Shown here piece by piece: positions 1 through 8,546 of a stretch of DNA of 64,000 nt. The translations under genes and the position numbers were made by a program. A model generated the notes under the pieces. The model made no database searches. It was not told where the DNA came from and saw nothing but the letters and a program-made list of their open reading frames with translations. Location: contig NZ_JBDPZD010000001.1 of NCBI RefSeq assembly GCF_039872745.1, positions 496,001 to 560,000 of the forward strand. Reading direction: 5' to 3'. The stretch is from Pelomonas paludis. Its GTDB lineage: Bacteria > Pseudomonadota > Gammaproteobacteria > Burkholderiales > Burkholderiaceae_C. Positions within the stretch are counted from its first letter, which is position 1; every line of letters starts with the position of its first letter.

Positions 1-196
1 CGAGGACGCAGTACTGCTCGCCGCTGGGAAGACGCTCTGCTACCCAGTCCGTGAGTTGCGCGTAGTTCAAAGGCCGATCACTTGGGTATCGGACGACTTG
101 CGCGTTCAAGTGTGGCGACAGGCATCGGACGAAAGGGGAGAAGAAATCGCCGCTCCCATCCATGCCTGGCAGCAAGACGAGGGTAGTGACCACCAT
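1..196 (-). CDS. alpha/beta hydrolase, N-terminal part only (runs off left edge)
   Basis: Reading the minus strand from an ATG at 196 gives 65 uninterrupted codons to the window edge. The start reads MVVTTLVLLPGMDGSGDFF, followed by a region ending near QYCVL. The hydrophobic strand and the LLPGMDGSG turn (oxyanion-hole region, about residues 8-16) are typical of the first strand and loop of alpha/beta-hydrolase fold enzymes. The catalytic nucleophile and the rest lie outside the window, so the substrate cannot be named. It is downstream of the POT transporter on the same strand, with a 26-bp gap. The frame is short and open-ended, so the call rests on this N-terminal motif alone. Confidence 0.6.
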   Translation of the reverse strand, partial: MVVTTLVLLPGMDGSGDFFSPFVRCLSPHLNAQVVRYPSDRPLNYAQLTDWVAERLPSGEQYCVL

Positions 197-222
197 GTAT
201 TCGCTACACGAGGTCACAGGCC

Positions 223-1785
223 TCAATGCACCCCATGCATCCACCGCTTCATCAGCGGCGTCATGGCCATGAGCACGAGGCCGGCGGCGACGGGGATGGC
301 GGTGAAGATGAGGAAGAAGACGGACATCGAGTAGGCCTGTGAGACCTGGTCGATGTAAGCGCCGACGGAGCCGCCGAGCTTGTGGGCGATGGCGGCGTTG
401 AGGTACCAGAAGCCGAACATCAGGCCCAGCAGGCGCACGGGCGCGAGCTTGGAGATGTAGGACAGGCCGACGGGCGAGACGCAAAGCTCGCCCATGGTGT
501 GCAGCAGGTAGGCCAGCGTCAGATACATCATGCTGACCTGGGCCGTCTTGGCGCCGGGGGCGATGCCGGCCGAGCCCAGCGAGAGCACGGCGAAGCCGAG
601 GCCGAGCAGGATGAGGCCGACGCCGAACTTGACCGGGCCGCTGGGGTTCCATTTGTCCTCCCACATCTTGGAGAACATCGGCGCCAGCACGACGATGAAG
701 AAGCTGTTGAGCACGCCGAACCAGGTGGCAGGCACCTCACTCTGGTCCATCGCGAACTCGCGGCCCAGCATCCACAGGCACAGGCCCCAGATGACGGCAA
801 AAGCCACAGCCAGGCTGAGGTTGGCCAGCCAGACCTTGCCACCGGTGCCCTGGTAGAGCTTGAACAGCAGCCAGGTGAGCAGGGCGGCTGGCACCAGGGT
901 CATGGCGGTGTTGATGAGCTTGAAGGCCAGGCCTGCAGCGCCGACCAGGGTGCGGTCGGTGTAGTCGGCCGCAAAGATGGTCATGGAGCCACCGGCCTGC
1001 TCGAAGGCAAACCAGAAGAAGATGGTCGAGAGCGAGAAGACGATGACGGCCTTGAGGCGGTCGGCCACGACATTGGCCGGCGGTTCATCGGCCGGCACGG
1101 GCGCCGCAGCGTCCTTGCGCTCGACGCGGTCGCCGATCGTGCCGAAGAGGCTGCGCGAAAAGTAGAACTGCAGCGCCCCGAGGATCATGAAGATGCCCGC
1201 GAGGCCGAAGCCGAGGTGCCAGGACACCTTCTCGCCGATGTAGCCGCACAGCGAAATGCCGAAGAAGGCGCCGGCGTTCACGCCCATGTAGAAGAGCGTG
1301 TAGCCGCCGTCGCGGCGGCCCGAGTCGTCCTTGCTGTAGAGCTGGCCGACGAGGGCGGAGATGTTGGGCTTGAAGAGGCCGGTACCGAGGATGACGAGGC
1401 CGAGGCCGGCATAGAAGCTCGGCACCGTGTCGAAGAAGAGGGTGATGTGGCCGGCCGCGATGACAAAGCCACCAAGCAGCACCGAGCGGCGCGTGCCCAG
1501 CAGGCGGTCGGCGATGTAGCCGCCGATGATGGGCGTGAGGTAGGCCAGCGAGGTGTAGGAGCCGTAGAGGTTCTGGGCGTCGGCCCGGCTCCAGCCCCAG
1601 CCGCCGCTGCTGGCCTCGGAGACCAGGAACAGCACCAGCAAGGCGCGCATCCCGTAGTAGGAGAAGCGCTCCCACATCTCGGTGAAGAACAGAACAAACA
1701 GGCGACTGGGCTGGCCGAGGATGTCGGGGCCGGCTGCCGCCACGGAAGCGCCGGTGGGCGCGGTGGAGCTTGCAGAGGTGCTCAA
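223..1785 (-). CDS. POT/PTR-family proton-coupled oligopeptide transporter
   Basis: Inner-membrane symporter predicted to import di- and tripeptides with protons. The family signature ExxERFxYY is intact as EMWERFSYY at residues 36-44. About 12-14 hydrophobic segments follow, and the C-terminal region carries the usual GELCVSPVGLSYISK segment of bacterial Dtp/YjdL-type proteins. With the start used here it is 520 aa, normal for the family. No ATG precedes the conserved first helix. I chose the TTG at 1785 (MSTSASS...) because it leaves a short tail before helix 1; another TTG at 1884 would add 33 residues of low-complexity sequence. It is downstream of the diguanylate cyclase gene on the same strand, with no evident link in function. 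Exact peptide specificity cannot be read from the sequence. Confidence 0.88.
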   Translation of the reverse strand: MSTSASSTAPTGASVAAAGPDILGQPSRLFVLFFTEMWERFSYYGMRALLVLFLVSEASSGGWGWSRADAQNLYGSYTSLAYLTPIIGGYIADRLLGTRRSVLLGGFVIAAGHITLFFDTVPSFYAGLGLVILGTGLFKPNISALVGQLYSKDDSGRRDGGYTLFYMGVNAGAFFGISLCGYIGEKVSWHLGFGLAGIFMILGALQFYFSRSLFGTIGDRVERKDAAAPVPADEPPANVVADRLKAVIVFSLSTIFFWFAFEQAGGSMTIFAADYTDRTLVGAAGLAFKLINTAMTLVPAALLTWLLFKLYQGTGGKVWLANLSLAVAFAVIWGLCLWMLGREFAMDQSEVPATWFGVLNSFFIVVLAPMFSKMWEDKWNPSGPVKFGVGLILLGLGFAVLSLGSAGIAPGAKTAQVSMMYLTLAYLLHTMGELCVSPVGLSYISKLAPVRLLGLMFGFWYLNAAIAHKLGGSVGAYIDQVSQAYSMSVFFLIFTAIPVAAGLVLMAMTPLMKRWMHGVH

Positions 1786-1902
1786 GATGGGTGCCTGAAC
1801 GAAGTGGATCGTTGCCAGGACGGGTGTGCCCGGGCGCGAGGCCTCGATTGTCCCGCTGCGGCAGCAGGTGTCAGTGGCTCGCAAACCCGACGCGGGCGTC
1901 GT

Positions 1903-3144
1903 CTAGAAGCGGGTCTCTACGCGGTCGCGGCCGTCGCGCTTGGCGCGGTACATGGCGGCGTCGGCGGCCTGCAGGCAGTCGGCCATCTCGGCCGGGGTGG
2001 TGGCCTCGGCCACGCCCCAGCTGGCGGTGATGTGCAGGCCCTCGGGCCAGGCCTCGGCAGCCAGGCGGTCACGCAGGCGCTGGGCGGCGCTGGTGGCCTC
2101 GGCCGCCGTGGTCTGGCGCATCAGGATCAGGAACTCCTCGCCGCCCCAGCGGGCCACCAGGTCGCCGCGCGGCAGGTGGTGGCGCAGCGCCTGCGCAAAC
2201 TGCACCAGCACGGCGTCACCCACCGCGTGGCCGTGGGCGTCGTTGATGTCCTTGAAGCGGTCGATGTCGAGGAAGACGATGGACACCGGGTAGCTGTTGT
2301 CGCCCTGGCGCCGCAACTCCTCGATGAAGCGTTCGACGCCGGCGCGGTTGGCCAGCTGGGTCAGCGGGTCGCGCTCGACGCGCTGCTCCAGGTCGTCGGT
2401 GTGGCGGCGCAGGCGGCGGTGGGCGGCGCGGGCGTCGAGCGCGAGATACACCAGCAGCGAGACCATCCACAGCAGCAGCAGCCCGAGGCGCAGGGTGCCG
2501 ACGGGCATCCAGTTGCCCACCAGCTCGGCGTAGTAGAGCCGGATGCGGTGCAGGCCCGGCGCGGCATTGCCGCCGGTGCCGATGCTGAGGATGTGCACCT
2601 GGTCGAGCTTGGGGCCGATCTCTTCGATGCGCTCGGGGTGCTCGCGCATCCACCAGGAGCTGACGACGAACTGGTCGGGCCGCAGCTGCACGGCACTGGC
2701 GGCCCGGGTGGCCGACCACACCACCTCGTGCGGCTTGTAGCCGCCGGGCGGTACCGGCAGCGCCTGGCCCACACGACGGCCGAGCAGGAAGACGCGCACC
2801 TGGGGGGGCTGGCCGTCAGTGGTCGGGCCCTCGGCCTCCAAGGCAAAGCGCAGGTGGCTGAACTGGGTGAAGTCGATGCCCGCGCGCCCGAGATCGATCT
2901 GCAGCTCGCAGTAGGGAAACTGGAAGCCCGCTTTCAGCTCGCACTCGATGGCGACACCGTCATCGGGCAGCTTGAGCATGTGGGCCGTGCTCGCCCCACC
3001 ATCGGGCTGGTCGTCCACGGCCTTGAGCAACTGGCCGGGCGTGCGGCCGTCCACCGGCAGCCAGCGCGTCCGGCCCTGCTCGTTGGCGTACAGCGCCAGC
3101 ACCGTGAGGACGGTGAGGACGGCGAGCAGCCAACGCAGGGCCAT
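1903..3144 (-). CDS. membrane-anchored GGDEF diguanylate cyclase
   Basis: Predicted to make cyclic di-GMP from two GTP. The 413-aa protein (start at the Met before ALRWLLAVL) has an N-terminal membrane helix, a periplasmic domain of about 200 residues, a second membrane helix (LGLLLLWMVSLLVYLAL) and a C-terminal GGDEF domain. The active-site signature is GGEEF at about residues 334-338, with FLDIDRFKDIND upstream and SWGVAE downstream. The RxxD inhibitory site expected a few residues before GGEEF is not evident (PRGD instead), so product inhibition may be weak. That is inference. The periplasmic part is not a sensor family I recognise. An upstream in-frame start at 3198 would put extra Pro/Arg residues before the first helix and is less likely. 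Confidence 0.88.
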   Translation of the reverse strand: MALRWLLAVLTVLTVLALYANEQGRTRWLPVDGRTPGQLLKAVDDQPDGGASTAHMLKLPDDGVAIECELKAGFQFPYCELQIDLGRAGIDFTQFSHLRFALEAEGPTTDGQPPQVRVFLLGRRVGQALPVPPGGYKPHEVVWSATRAASAVQLRPDQFVVSSWWMREHPERIEEIGPKLDQVHILSIGTGGNAAPGLHRIRLYYAELVGNWMPVGTLRLGLLLLWMVSLLVYLALDARAAHRRLRRHTDDLEQRVERDPLTQLANRAGVERFIEELRRQGDNSYPVSIVFLDIDRFKDINDAHGHAVGDAVLVQFAQALRHHLPRGDLVARWGGEEFLILMRQTTAAEATSAAQRLRDRLAAEAWPEGLHITASWGVAEATTPAEMADCLQAADAAMYRAKRDGRDRVETRF

Positions 3145-3199
3145 GCGACCACCTATCCGAGGTCTCGGCCTTCCGGGCCGAGCGCCGGGCCGCCCCAAG

Positions 3200-3302
3200 C
3201 CGGCCCGTCTGAAGCTGCCTGCGGCTCAATGCCGCTGGCAGCTTTGTCCCCTCGGGGGACCGACCAGACTCGCCCGCGTTCAGCGCGGCGAGGTTGGGCG
3301 AG
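3200..3302. repeat. run of three hairpins between pgk and the GGDEF gene
   Basis: The 168-bp gap between the pgk stop and the GGDEF start contains three consecutive perfect stems: AAGCTGCC (3212-3219) with GGCAGCTT (3237-3244), GTCCCC (3246-3251) with GGGGAC (3255-3260), and CTCGCCC (3269-3275) with GGGCGAG (3296-3302). There is no clear U-tract, so it is not a standard terminator. It could be a dispersed intergenic repeat or an mRNA processing or stability element. No second copy was noticed in the window. Confidence 0.45.
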
Positions 3303-3312
3303 GGGCCTCATG

Positions 3313-4506
3313 TCACCCCGCAGCGCGCTTGGCCAGGATCTCGAAGGCGGGAAGGGTCTTGCCTTCGAGCACTTCGAGGAAGGCGCCGCCGCCGGTGGAG
3401 ATGTAGCCCACCTGCTTCTCGATGCCGTACTTGGCGATGGCCGCCAGGGTGTCGCCACCGCCAGCGATGGAGAAGGCGCTGCTGTCGGCGATGGCGCGGG
3501 CCACCGTCTCGGTGCCCTTGGCGAAGGCGTCGAACTCGAACACGCCGACCGGGCCGTTCCAGACGATGGTGCCAGCGGCCTTGAGCTGCTCGGCGAGGAT
3601 GGCTGCCGTCTTGGGGCCGATGTCGAGGATCAGGTCGTCATCAGCGACGTCGGTGGCGGCCTTGACGGTGGCGGGTGCATCGGCGGCAAAGGCCTTGGCG
3701 GTGACCACGTCGACGGGGATGGGCACGGCCGCGCCGCGCGCCTTCATGGCCTCGATCACGGCCTTGGCGTCGCCCACGAGGTCAGCCTCGGCGAGCGACT
3801 TGCCGATCTTGAGACCGGCGGCCAGCATGAAGGTGTTGGCAATGCCGCCACCGACGATCAGGCCGTCGACGTTCTTGGACAGGCTTTGCAGGATGGTCAG
3901 CTTGGTCGAGACCTTGGAGCCCGCCACGATGGCCACGAGCGGGCGCTTGGGGTTGGCCAGGGCCTTGGAGATGGCGTCGATCTCGGCAGCCAGCAGCGGG
4001 CCGGCGCAGGCGATCGGGGCGAACTGCGCGATGCCATAGGTGGTGGCTTCAGCGCGGTGGGCGGTGCCGAAGGCGTCGTGCACAAAGATGTCGCACAGCG
4101 CGGCGAGCTTCTTGGACAGCTCTTCGTTGCACTTCTTCTCGCCCTTGTTGACGCGGCAGTTCTCCAGCAGCACCAGCTCGCCCGGCTGCACGGCCACGCC
4201 GTCCACCCAGTTGGCGACCAGCTTGACCGGGCGGCCCAGCAGCTCACCCATGCGGGCGGCAACGGGAGCCAGCGAGTCTTCGGGCTTGAACTCGCCCTCG
4301 GTCGGGCGACCCAGGTGGGAGGTGACCATCACCGCAGCGCCGGCATCCAGGGCCAACTTGATGGCGGGGATGGAGGCGCGAATGCGGGTGTCCTCGGTGA
4401 TGTTGCCGGCGTCGTCCTGCGGGACGTTCAGGTCGGCACGGATGAAGACACGCTTGCCGGAGACTTTGCCGGCAGCGACGAGATCGGAAAAGCGAATGAC
4501 GTTCAT
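3313..4506 (-). CDS. pgk: phosphoglycerate kinase
   Basis: Glycolytic enzyme that transfers the acyl phosphate of 1,3-bisphosphoglycerate to ADP, giving ATP and 3-phosphoglycerate. The start at 4506 gives a 397-aa protein of normal family length. The substrate-binding RADLNVP lies at residues 23-29, HLGRP about 40 residues later, and the nucleotide-binding GGGDTLAAI and STGGGAFLE motifs near the C-terminus. A longer frame to 4581 begins at TTG and adds residues unlike the family, so the ATG before NVIRFSDL was chosen. It is on the same strand as azlD, 64 bp downstream of it, and may have its own promoter in that gap. Nothing is unusual. Confidence 0.97.
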   Translation of the reverse strand: MNVIRFSDLVAAGKVSGKRVFIRADLNVPQDDAGNITEDTRIRASIPAIKLALDAGAAVMVTSHLGRPTEGEFKPEDSLAPVAARMGELLGRPVKLVANWVDGVAVQPGELVLLENCRVNKGEKKCNEELSKKLAALCDIFVHDAFGTAHRAEATTYGIAQFAPIACAGPLLAAEIDAISKALANPKRPLVAIVAGSKVSTKLTILQSLSKNVDGLIVGGGIANTFMLAAGLKIGKSLAEADLVGDAKAVIEAMKARGAAVPIPVDVVTAKAFAADAPATVKAATDVADDDLILDIGPKTAAILAEQLKAAGTIVWNGPVGVFEFDAFAKGTETVARAIADSSAFSIAGGGDTLAAIAKYGIEKQVGYISTGGGAFLEVLEGKTLPAFEILAKRAAG

Positions 4507-4570
4507 GGGACGCGGTGTGTGTGAGGGACAAGACAACGCCGCCATTCTCACCGCGCGCGGTTTCCAGCGG

Positions 4571-4909
4571 TTACCAACCAACCCCGAGCCGCAAGCAGAG
4601 CATCACGGCCATGCCGATGACGATGGTGAGCAGGATGTCGCGCCGCCAGAGGTAGTAGGCGGCCGTGGCCACCAGGGCGGCGGGCCAGCGAGCGTCCTGC
4701 CAGGTGGTGATCACCTCGCCCTGGGTCATGAAGATCTCGGGCGCCACCACGGCGACGAGGGCCGCCAGCGGCGCGACCTTGAGCGCATCGCGCAGCCAGG
4801 GCGGCAGCGGCCAGGGCCGCGATGGGATCAGGAAGAAGCCGCGCGTGATCACGCTCACCACCGCCAGGCCAGCAATGGCGACCCAGACATAAAGCTCACG
4901 ATCAGTCAT
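4571..4909 (-). CDS. azlD: AzlD-type small subunit of branched-chain amino acid exporter
   Basis: A 112-aa protein with four hydrophobic segments and the AzlD-like layout: a first helix after MTDRELYVW, then RPWPLPPWLRDALKVAPLAALVAVVAPEI, and a basic break (LWRRDI) before the last helix. AzlD partners AzlC to form an inner-membrane exporter of branched-chain amino acids or their analogues. Its start overlaps the end of azlC by 8 bp, indicating translational coupling. Length and topology are normal for the family. The substrate is inferred from the family. Confidence 0.85.
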   Translation of the reverse strand: MTDRELYVWVAIAGLAVVSVITRGFFLIPSRPWPLPPWLRDALKVAPLAALVAVVAPEIFMTQGEVITTWQDARWPAALVATAAYYLWRRDILLTIVIGMAVMLCLRLGVGW

Positions 4910-5612
4910 GCCGGCGCCGCTCCAGCCACAGGCCCAGCGCCCCAGCCACGACGATGGCGCAGATGATGTTGAGCTTGAAGGGCAGGTGGTAGGTGGCGAT
5001 GGACACCAGACCCGCCACCGCCGCCACGGCCCAGAGCACCCGCTCAGTCAGCAGCGAGTAGCACATGCCCAGCAGCGCGAGCGTGCCCGCAAAACCCAGG
5101 CCCCAGCGCGTGGGCACGCTGTCCGCCAGCACGATGCCGATGATGGACAGCACATGCCAGCACACCGCCATCACCACCGCGCCGCCGATGAAATAGGGCA
5201 CCTGGCCCGGCGCCGGCTGGCCGCCGGGGTAGCGCTGGATGTAGCGCACATAGGCCAGGTCCGTCGCCCAATACGCCATCAGCAGCCGCTGCCAGCGTGG
5301 CAGGTGGCCCCAGTAGCCACGCCACTGGGCACTGAAGATCACGAAGCGCAGGTTGACGCAGAAGGCCGTGCCGAGGATCACCCACCACGGCGCGCCGGCC
5401 GCCAGCAGCGGCAGCGAGGCCAGCTGCGCGCTGCCCGCAAACACCAGCAGCGACATGCCCAGCGCCTGCCAGAGCGTGAGCCCGCTCTTGACCATGGCCA
5501 CGCCCGTGACCAGCCCCCAGGCCGCCAGCCCAAGCGAGGGCGGCAGCATGTCGCGCACGCCCTGGCGGAAGTCCGGGTGGCGCTGCAGGGCACGCAGGGC
5601 GGCAAGGTTCAT
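4902..5612 (-). CDS. azlC: AzlC-type large subunit of branched-chain amino acid exporter
   Basis: A 236-aa inner-membrane protein with the AzlC signature FAGSAQLASLPLLAAGAPWWVI, followed by the NLRFVIFSAQWRGYW segment. It begins with a cytoplasmic stretch before the RDMLPPSLGLAAWGLVTGVAMVKSG helix. Start at the ATG at 5612: the frame stays open upstream to 5759, but that extension is Pro/Gly/Ala-rich and unlike the family. It is coupled to azlD by overlapping ends. The LuxR-type regulator is divergent, with 136 bp between the start codons, so that gap should hold promoters for both. Whether that regulator controls azlCD is unknown. Confidence 0.88.
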   Translation of the reverse strand: MNLAALRALQRHPDFRQGVRDMLPPSLGLAAWGLVTGVAMVKSGLTLWQALGMSLLVFAGSAQLASLPLLAAGAPWWVILGTAFCVNLRFVIFSAQWRGYWGHLPRWQRLLMAYWATDLAYVRYIQRYPGGQPAPGQVPYFIGGAVVMAVCWHVLSIIGIVLADSVPTRWGLGFAGTLALLGMCYSLLTERVLWAVAAVAGLVSIATYHLPFKLNIICAIVVAGALGLWLERRRHD

Positions 5613-5748
5613 GGCCGCATTCTCAGCCGCTGCGCTGTGCAAGTTTGCCGATGGGGTTTGCGCCGGCCCTGCAGCGGGTGCTGGGTCTTTGAGTTCTGGC
5701 TGGCCGCCATTACCCTTGCCGGGCGAGCCCATCCAACGCCGTCCCTGC

Positions 5749-6711
5749 ATGCCCTCCACGCCCCCCAGCCCCCTTGCGCTCTATCAGCACAGCCTGGCCG
5801 GCGATGTGGCCGCCTACGCGCGCCATGCCTTTGAATGGCTGCGGGCGCAGATCGACTTTGATGCCGGCATGCTGATCACCAGCCAGGCCAACCAACCCGG
5901 CTTTCTTGACGCGCACTTCAGCGGCTTTGCCGATGTGCCGGCCCTGATGGCGAGCTGGCAGGGCGTGGCCCACCTGGATGTGCTGGCGCCGCGCCTGGTG
6001 GCCGAGCCCGGCGTCGCCCGCCGGCATGACAAGGACGACCCCCTGCTGGCCGGCCCCGAGTTCGCGCCGCTGCACGCGCATCTCGAACGCTTTGGCTTCC
6101 AGCACACCCTGTGCCTTGCGCTGCCGACGCCGGAGCCGCAATTCCTGGTGGTGATCATCCTGGTCCGCAGCCAGCGTGGCCGGCGCGGCACCGACGCAGA
6201 ACTGGCCCGCCTGGCGCAGCTGGGCCCGGCTGTGGCCGAAACCTATGCGGCCTGCCGCCGCATGGCCTTGCTGGCCCAGCCGTTGGCAGGCCTGCAGCAC
6301 CTGTGCATGGCCCGCATCACCCGCCAGGGCGCCTACGTGCAGACCACGCCCGCCTTTTGCGAGTTGATGTGGGCCGGCCGTGCGCCGCAGAACGTGCACC
6401 TGCCGCCCGAGGCGCTGCGCGCCCTCTCCAGCGGCCAGGCCTGGCCGCTGCCCGGGCGTGACCTGGTGCTGCATGCCCAGCCCGACGCCGAGGGCCAAGG
6501 CTGGCTGCTGCGCCTGCAACCGCGCCGGGCGGCCGACCAGCTCAGCCCGCGCGAGCGCGAGATCGCCCAGCGCTTTGCACGCGGCGAGTCCAACACCGCC
6601 ATTGCCGAGACCCTGGGGCTGTCGCCCGCCACGGTGCGCAACCACCTGAGCAATGCCTACGCCAAGCTGCAGGTACGCCACCGGGCCGGGCTGATCGCGG
6701 CGCTCGGCTGA
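5749..6711 (+). CDS. LuxR-family transcriptional regulator
   Basis: A 320-aa protein with a C-terminal LuxR/GerE helix-turn-helix: LSPREREIAQRFARGESNTAIAETLGLSPATVRNHLSNAYAKLQV is recognisable over the last 60 residues. The N-terminal 240 residues are not a receiver domain (no phospho-acceptor pattern). They resemble a PAS/GAF-like sensory region with a hydrophobic core (FLVVIILV at about 135-142). The start at 5749 was chosen because the open frame further upstream overlaps azlC. It is divergent from azlCD. The ligand and targets cannot be predicted. Confidence 0.82.
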   Translation: MPSTPPSPLALYQHSLAGDVAAYARHAFEWLRAQIDFDAGMLITSQANQPGFLDAHFSGFADVPALMASWQGVAHLDVLAPRLVAEPGVARRHDKDDPLLAGPEFAPLHAHLERFGFQHTLCLALPTPEPQFLVVIILVRSQRGRRGTDAELARLAQLGPAVAETYAACRRMALLAQPLAGLQHLCMARITRQGAYVQTTPAFCELMWAGRAPQNVHLPPEALRALSSGQAWPLPGRDLVLHAQPDAEGQGWLLRLQPRRAADQLSPREREIAQRFARGESNTAIAETLGLSPATVRNHLSNAYAKLQVRHRAGLIAALG

Positions 6712-6737
6712 CCCCCCCGAGCTGAGGGAGGTCGCCT

Positions 6738-6751
6738 GGTGCAACTGCACC
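6738..6751. promoter_or_regulatory. palindrome upstream of PEP-CTERM gene, possible operator
   Basis: GGTGCA-AC-TGCACC is a perfect 6-bp inverted repeat with a 2-bp centre, extended by one T/A pair on each side. It is centred 62 bp before the ATG of the PEP-CTERM gene at 6807 and just after the LuxR-family stop. A regulator site is possible, but there is no direct evidence. Confidence 0.35.
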
Positions 6752-6806
6752 ATGGGCAGCAAGGCAGCGCCTTTCCATACTGGCCTCCATTTCCCTGGAG
6801 CCTCCC

Positions 6807-7628
6807 ATGCGACTCAAGACCCTGCTCGCCGCCAGCCTGATCGCCCTGGTGACCACCCCGGCGCTGGCCGACCTCTACAGCGAGAACTTCGCCCAGCACC
6901 AGTACACCCACCTTTACGGCAACGCCTTCTACACGTCGCAATGCGACTACGGCAAGGTCGGCCAGCCCGGTCAACCTTGTGGCGATGGCTACCGCTTGGC
7001 CGAGATCTGGGGCACGTCCGCCGAAAGCCTGCCGTCCTACGGCCACATCGAAGGCCGCGCCAGCGCCACCATGCCGGCGGGCGGCGAGGCCAACTGGCAC
7101 TGGGGCACGACCCATGTGTTCAGCCGCTGGGGCGACTGGCTGACTGTGGAGTCCAGCACCCTGCCGGTCGGCACGCCGGTGACACTGGACCTGCGCATCA
7201 ACTGGTCACACAGCATCTCGATCGATGCGGGTGCGGGCAGCCTCACACGGGCCCAGGCCAGCCTGCACTACAGCGGGCCGGACTGCTGCAACCTCATCAC
7301 CTTGGTGCAGGGCAACCACTACGACACCACGGACCCCGGCAGCGTCGGCATCGGCAGCTTCAACACCTTTGTCGGCAACAGCATCTACTTCGTTGGCGTG
7401 CTCAGCCTCGATGCCGACATCACCGGCGGCACCGTGGGCGGCACGGCCTACAGCGTCGGTTCGGCCGACTACTTCATCACACCGCAAGCCGGCGTCAGCC
7501 TGCGCAGCGCCTCAGGCCACAACTACTCGATCAGCGCCGTGCCCGAGCCCGCCAGCCTGGCGCTCTGGGCCTGCGGCTTGGTCGGGCTGGTGGGGCAGCT
7601 CAGCCGCCAGCGGCGCCGCAACTCCTGA
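6807..7628 (+). CDS. PEP-CTERM sorting domain protein, function unknown
   Basis: A 273-aa exported protein. A signal peptide (MRLKTLLAASLIALVTTPALA) precedes a mature region rich in Gly, Ser, Thr and aromatics. The C-terminus has the PEP-CTERM tripartite signal: VPEPAS, a hydrophobic helix (LALWACGLVGLVGQL) and a basic tail ending RQRRRNS. Family knowledge says such proteins are cleaved at the signal by an exosortase and go to the surface or the exopolysaccharide matrix. No exosortase gene is in this window. The middle region has four cysteines (two as CC in GPDCCN), which may form disulfides. It is convergent with the GIN-domain gene, with 18 bp between stops. Confidence 0.85.
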   Translation: MRLKTLLAASLIALVTTPALADLYSENFAQHQYTHLYGNAFYTSQCDYGKVGQPGQPCGDGYRLAEIWGTSAESLPSYGHIEGRASATMPAGGEANWHWGTTHVFSRWGDWLTVESSTLPVGTPVTLDLRINWSHSISIDAGAGSLTRAQASLHYSGPDCCNLITLVQGNHYDTTDPGSVGIGSFNTFVGNSIYFVGVLSLDADITGGTVGGTAYSVGSADYFITPQAGVSLRSASGHNYSISAVPEPASLALWACGLVGLVGQLSRQRRRNS

Positions 7629-7646
7629 GTCTGGTCGAAAGGAGCC

Positions 7647-8417
7647 TCAGTCCTTGGCGCGGCGCACTGAGCCGCTGCCCGCGACCGAGCTGCTGACCTC
7701 AGGTGAGCCGAGGTAGCGCACATCGCCCGAGCCGGCGATGGAGACCTTGAGCTTTTGGGCCACCTGCACCTGGGCGTCACCGCTGCCCGAGATGCTGATC
7801 TTGGCCTCGTTGGTGGCCAGGCCAAGGGCCTTCACATCGCCGGAGCCGGCAATGCTGGCTTGCAGCTCGGAGGCGCGGCCGGTGGCCACCACATCGCCAC
7901 TGCCGGCGATGCTGAGGAACACCTGGTCGGCCTGCAGCCCATCGAGCTGCAGGTCGCCCGAGCCGGCGATGCTGCCGTCAAACCGGCCATTGGCCTTGAA
8001 GGCCTCGACGCGGACCTTGCCCGAGCCGGCAATCGCTACTGCACGCAGGCTGGGCAGGTCCACGCTCACGGTCAGCGGCACAGTGCCCACCGGCTCATAG
8101 CCACGCTTGGGGCCAATCTCCAGCGTCCGGCCCTTGCTGCCCTCCACGACACGGGTTTCCAGATAGGGCAGCAGGTTCTTGTCGGCACGCAGCTCGACCT
8201 TGGTGCTGCCAGCCTGGCGCACCACGGCATTGAGATCCCCATGCAGCGCGATGGCGTCGAAGTCGCCCAGGCTGCGCGCCTCGGTCACCACCTCACCATT
8301 GCCGCGCACGCGCTCGCCCTTGCCCCAATTCCAGTTCCAGGCCGAGGCCGGCAGGGCGGCAGTGAGCAGCGCGCCGCAGGCGGCGAGGGCGAACAGGCGA
8401 CGGGTGGGTGCGGACAT
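7647..8417 (-). CDS. exported GIN-domain (DUF2807) protein
   Basis: A 256-aa protein with a signal peptide ending ALPASA and then a beta-helical DUF2807/GIN domain. Seven copies of a short strand-turn unit of the form IAGSGDV occur at roughly 17-22 residue spacing across the second half (IAGSGKV, IAGSGDL, IAGSGDV twice, ISGSGDA, IAGSGDV, VAGSGSV). Such repeats stack into a right-handed parallel beta-helix. Members are periplasmic or surface proteins, often described as putative adhesins; the function here is unknown. It lies downstream of the lipoprotein gene on the same strand, 129 bp away. Confidence 0.82.
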   Translation of the reverse strand: MSAPTRRLFALAACGALLTAALPASAWNWNWGKGERVRGNGEVVTEARSLGDFDAIALHGDLNAVVRQAGSTKVELRADKNLLPYLETRVVEGSKGRTLEIGPKRGYEPVGTVPLTVSVDLPSLRAVAIAGSGKVRVEAFKANGRFDGSIAGSGDLQLDGLQADQVFLSIAGSGDVVATGRASELQASIAGSGDVKALGLATNEAKISISGSGDAQVQVAQKLKVSIAGSGDVRYLGSPEVSSSVAGSGSVRRAKD

Positions 8418-8461
8418 GGCGGGTCTCCAAGGGGTATGGGGAGTGGCGATGTCTGCACTGT

Positions 8462-8494
8462 GCGCAAGCGCCCGGCGGGCTGCCAGGCTTGCGC
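8462..8494. other. strong hairpin between lipoprotein and GIN-protein genes
   Basis: Perfect 8-bp arms GCGCAAGC (8462-8469) and GCTTGCGC (8487-8494) enclose a loop that can itself pair (GCCCGGCGGGC). It lies 52 bp past the lipoprotein stop and 44 bp before the GIN-gene start. It is probably a transcription-attenuating or terminator-like structure, though no U-run follows it. Confidence 0.4.
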
Positions 8495-8546
8495 GACCAA
8501 CTGCTGAAACGGAGTCCTGAAGTGCGCCGGCCCGCGGCCGCGACGC

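Noticed and set aside
56..334. 92-codon plus-strand frame at the left edge
   Set aside because: It lies over the minus-strand alpha/beta hydrolase start and the POT gene end; the sequence has no family pattern.
382..4524. 1380-codon plus-strand open frame
   Set aside because: It spans the antisense strand of the POT transporter, the GGDEF gene and pgk. The translation is His/Gln/Gly/Ala-rich with no domain pattern; a GC-rich shadow frame.
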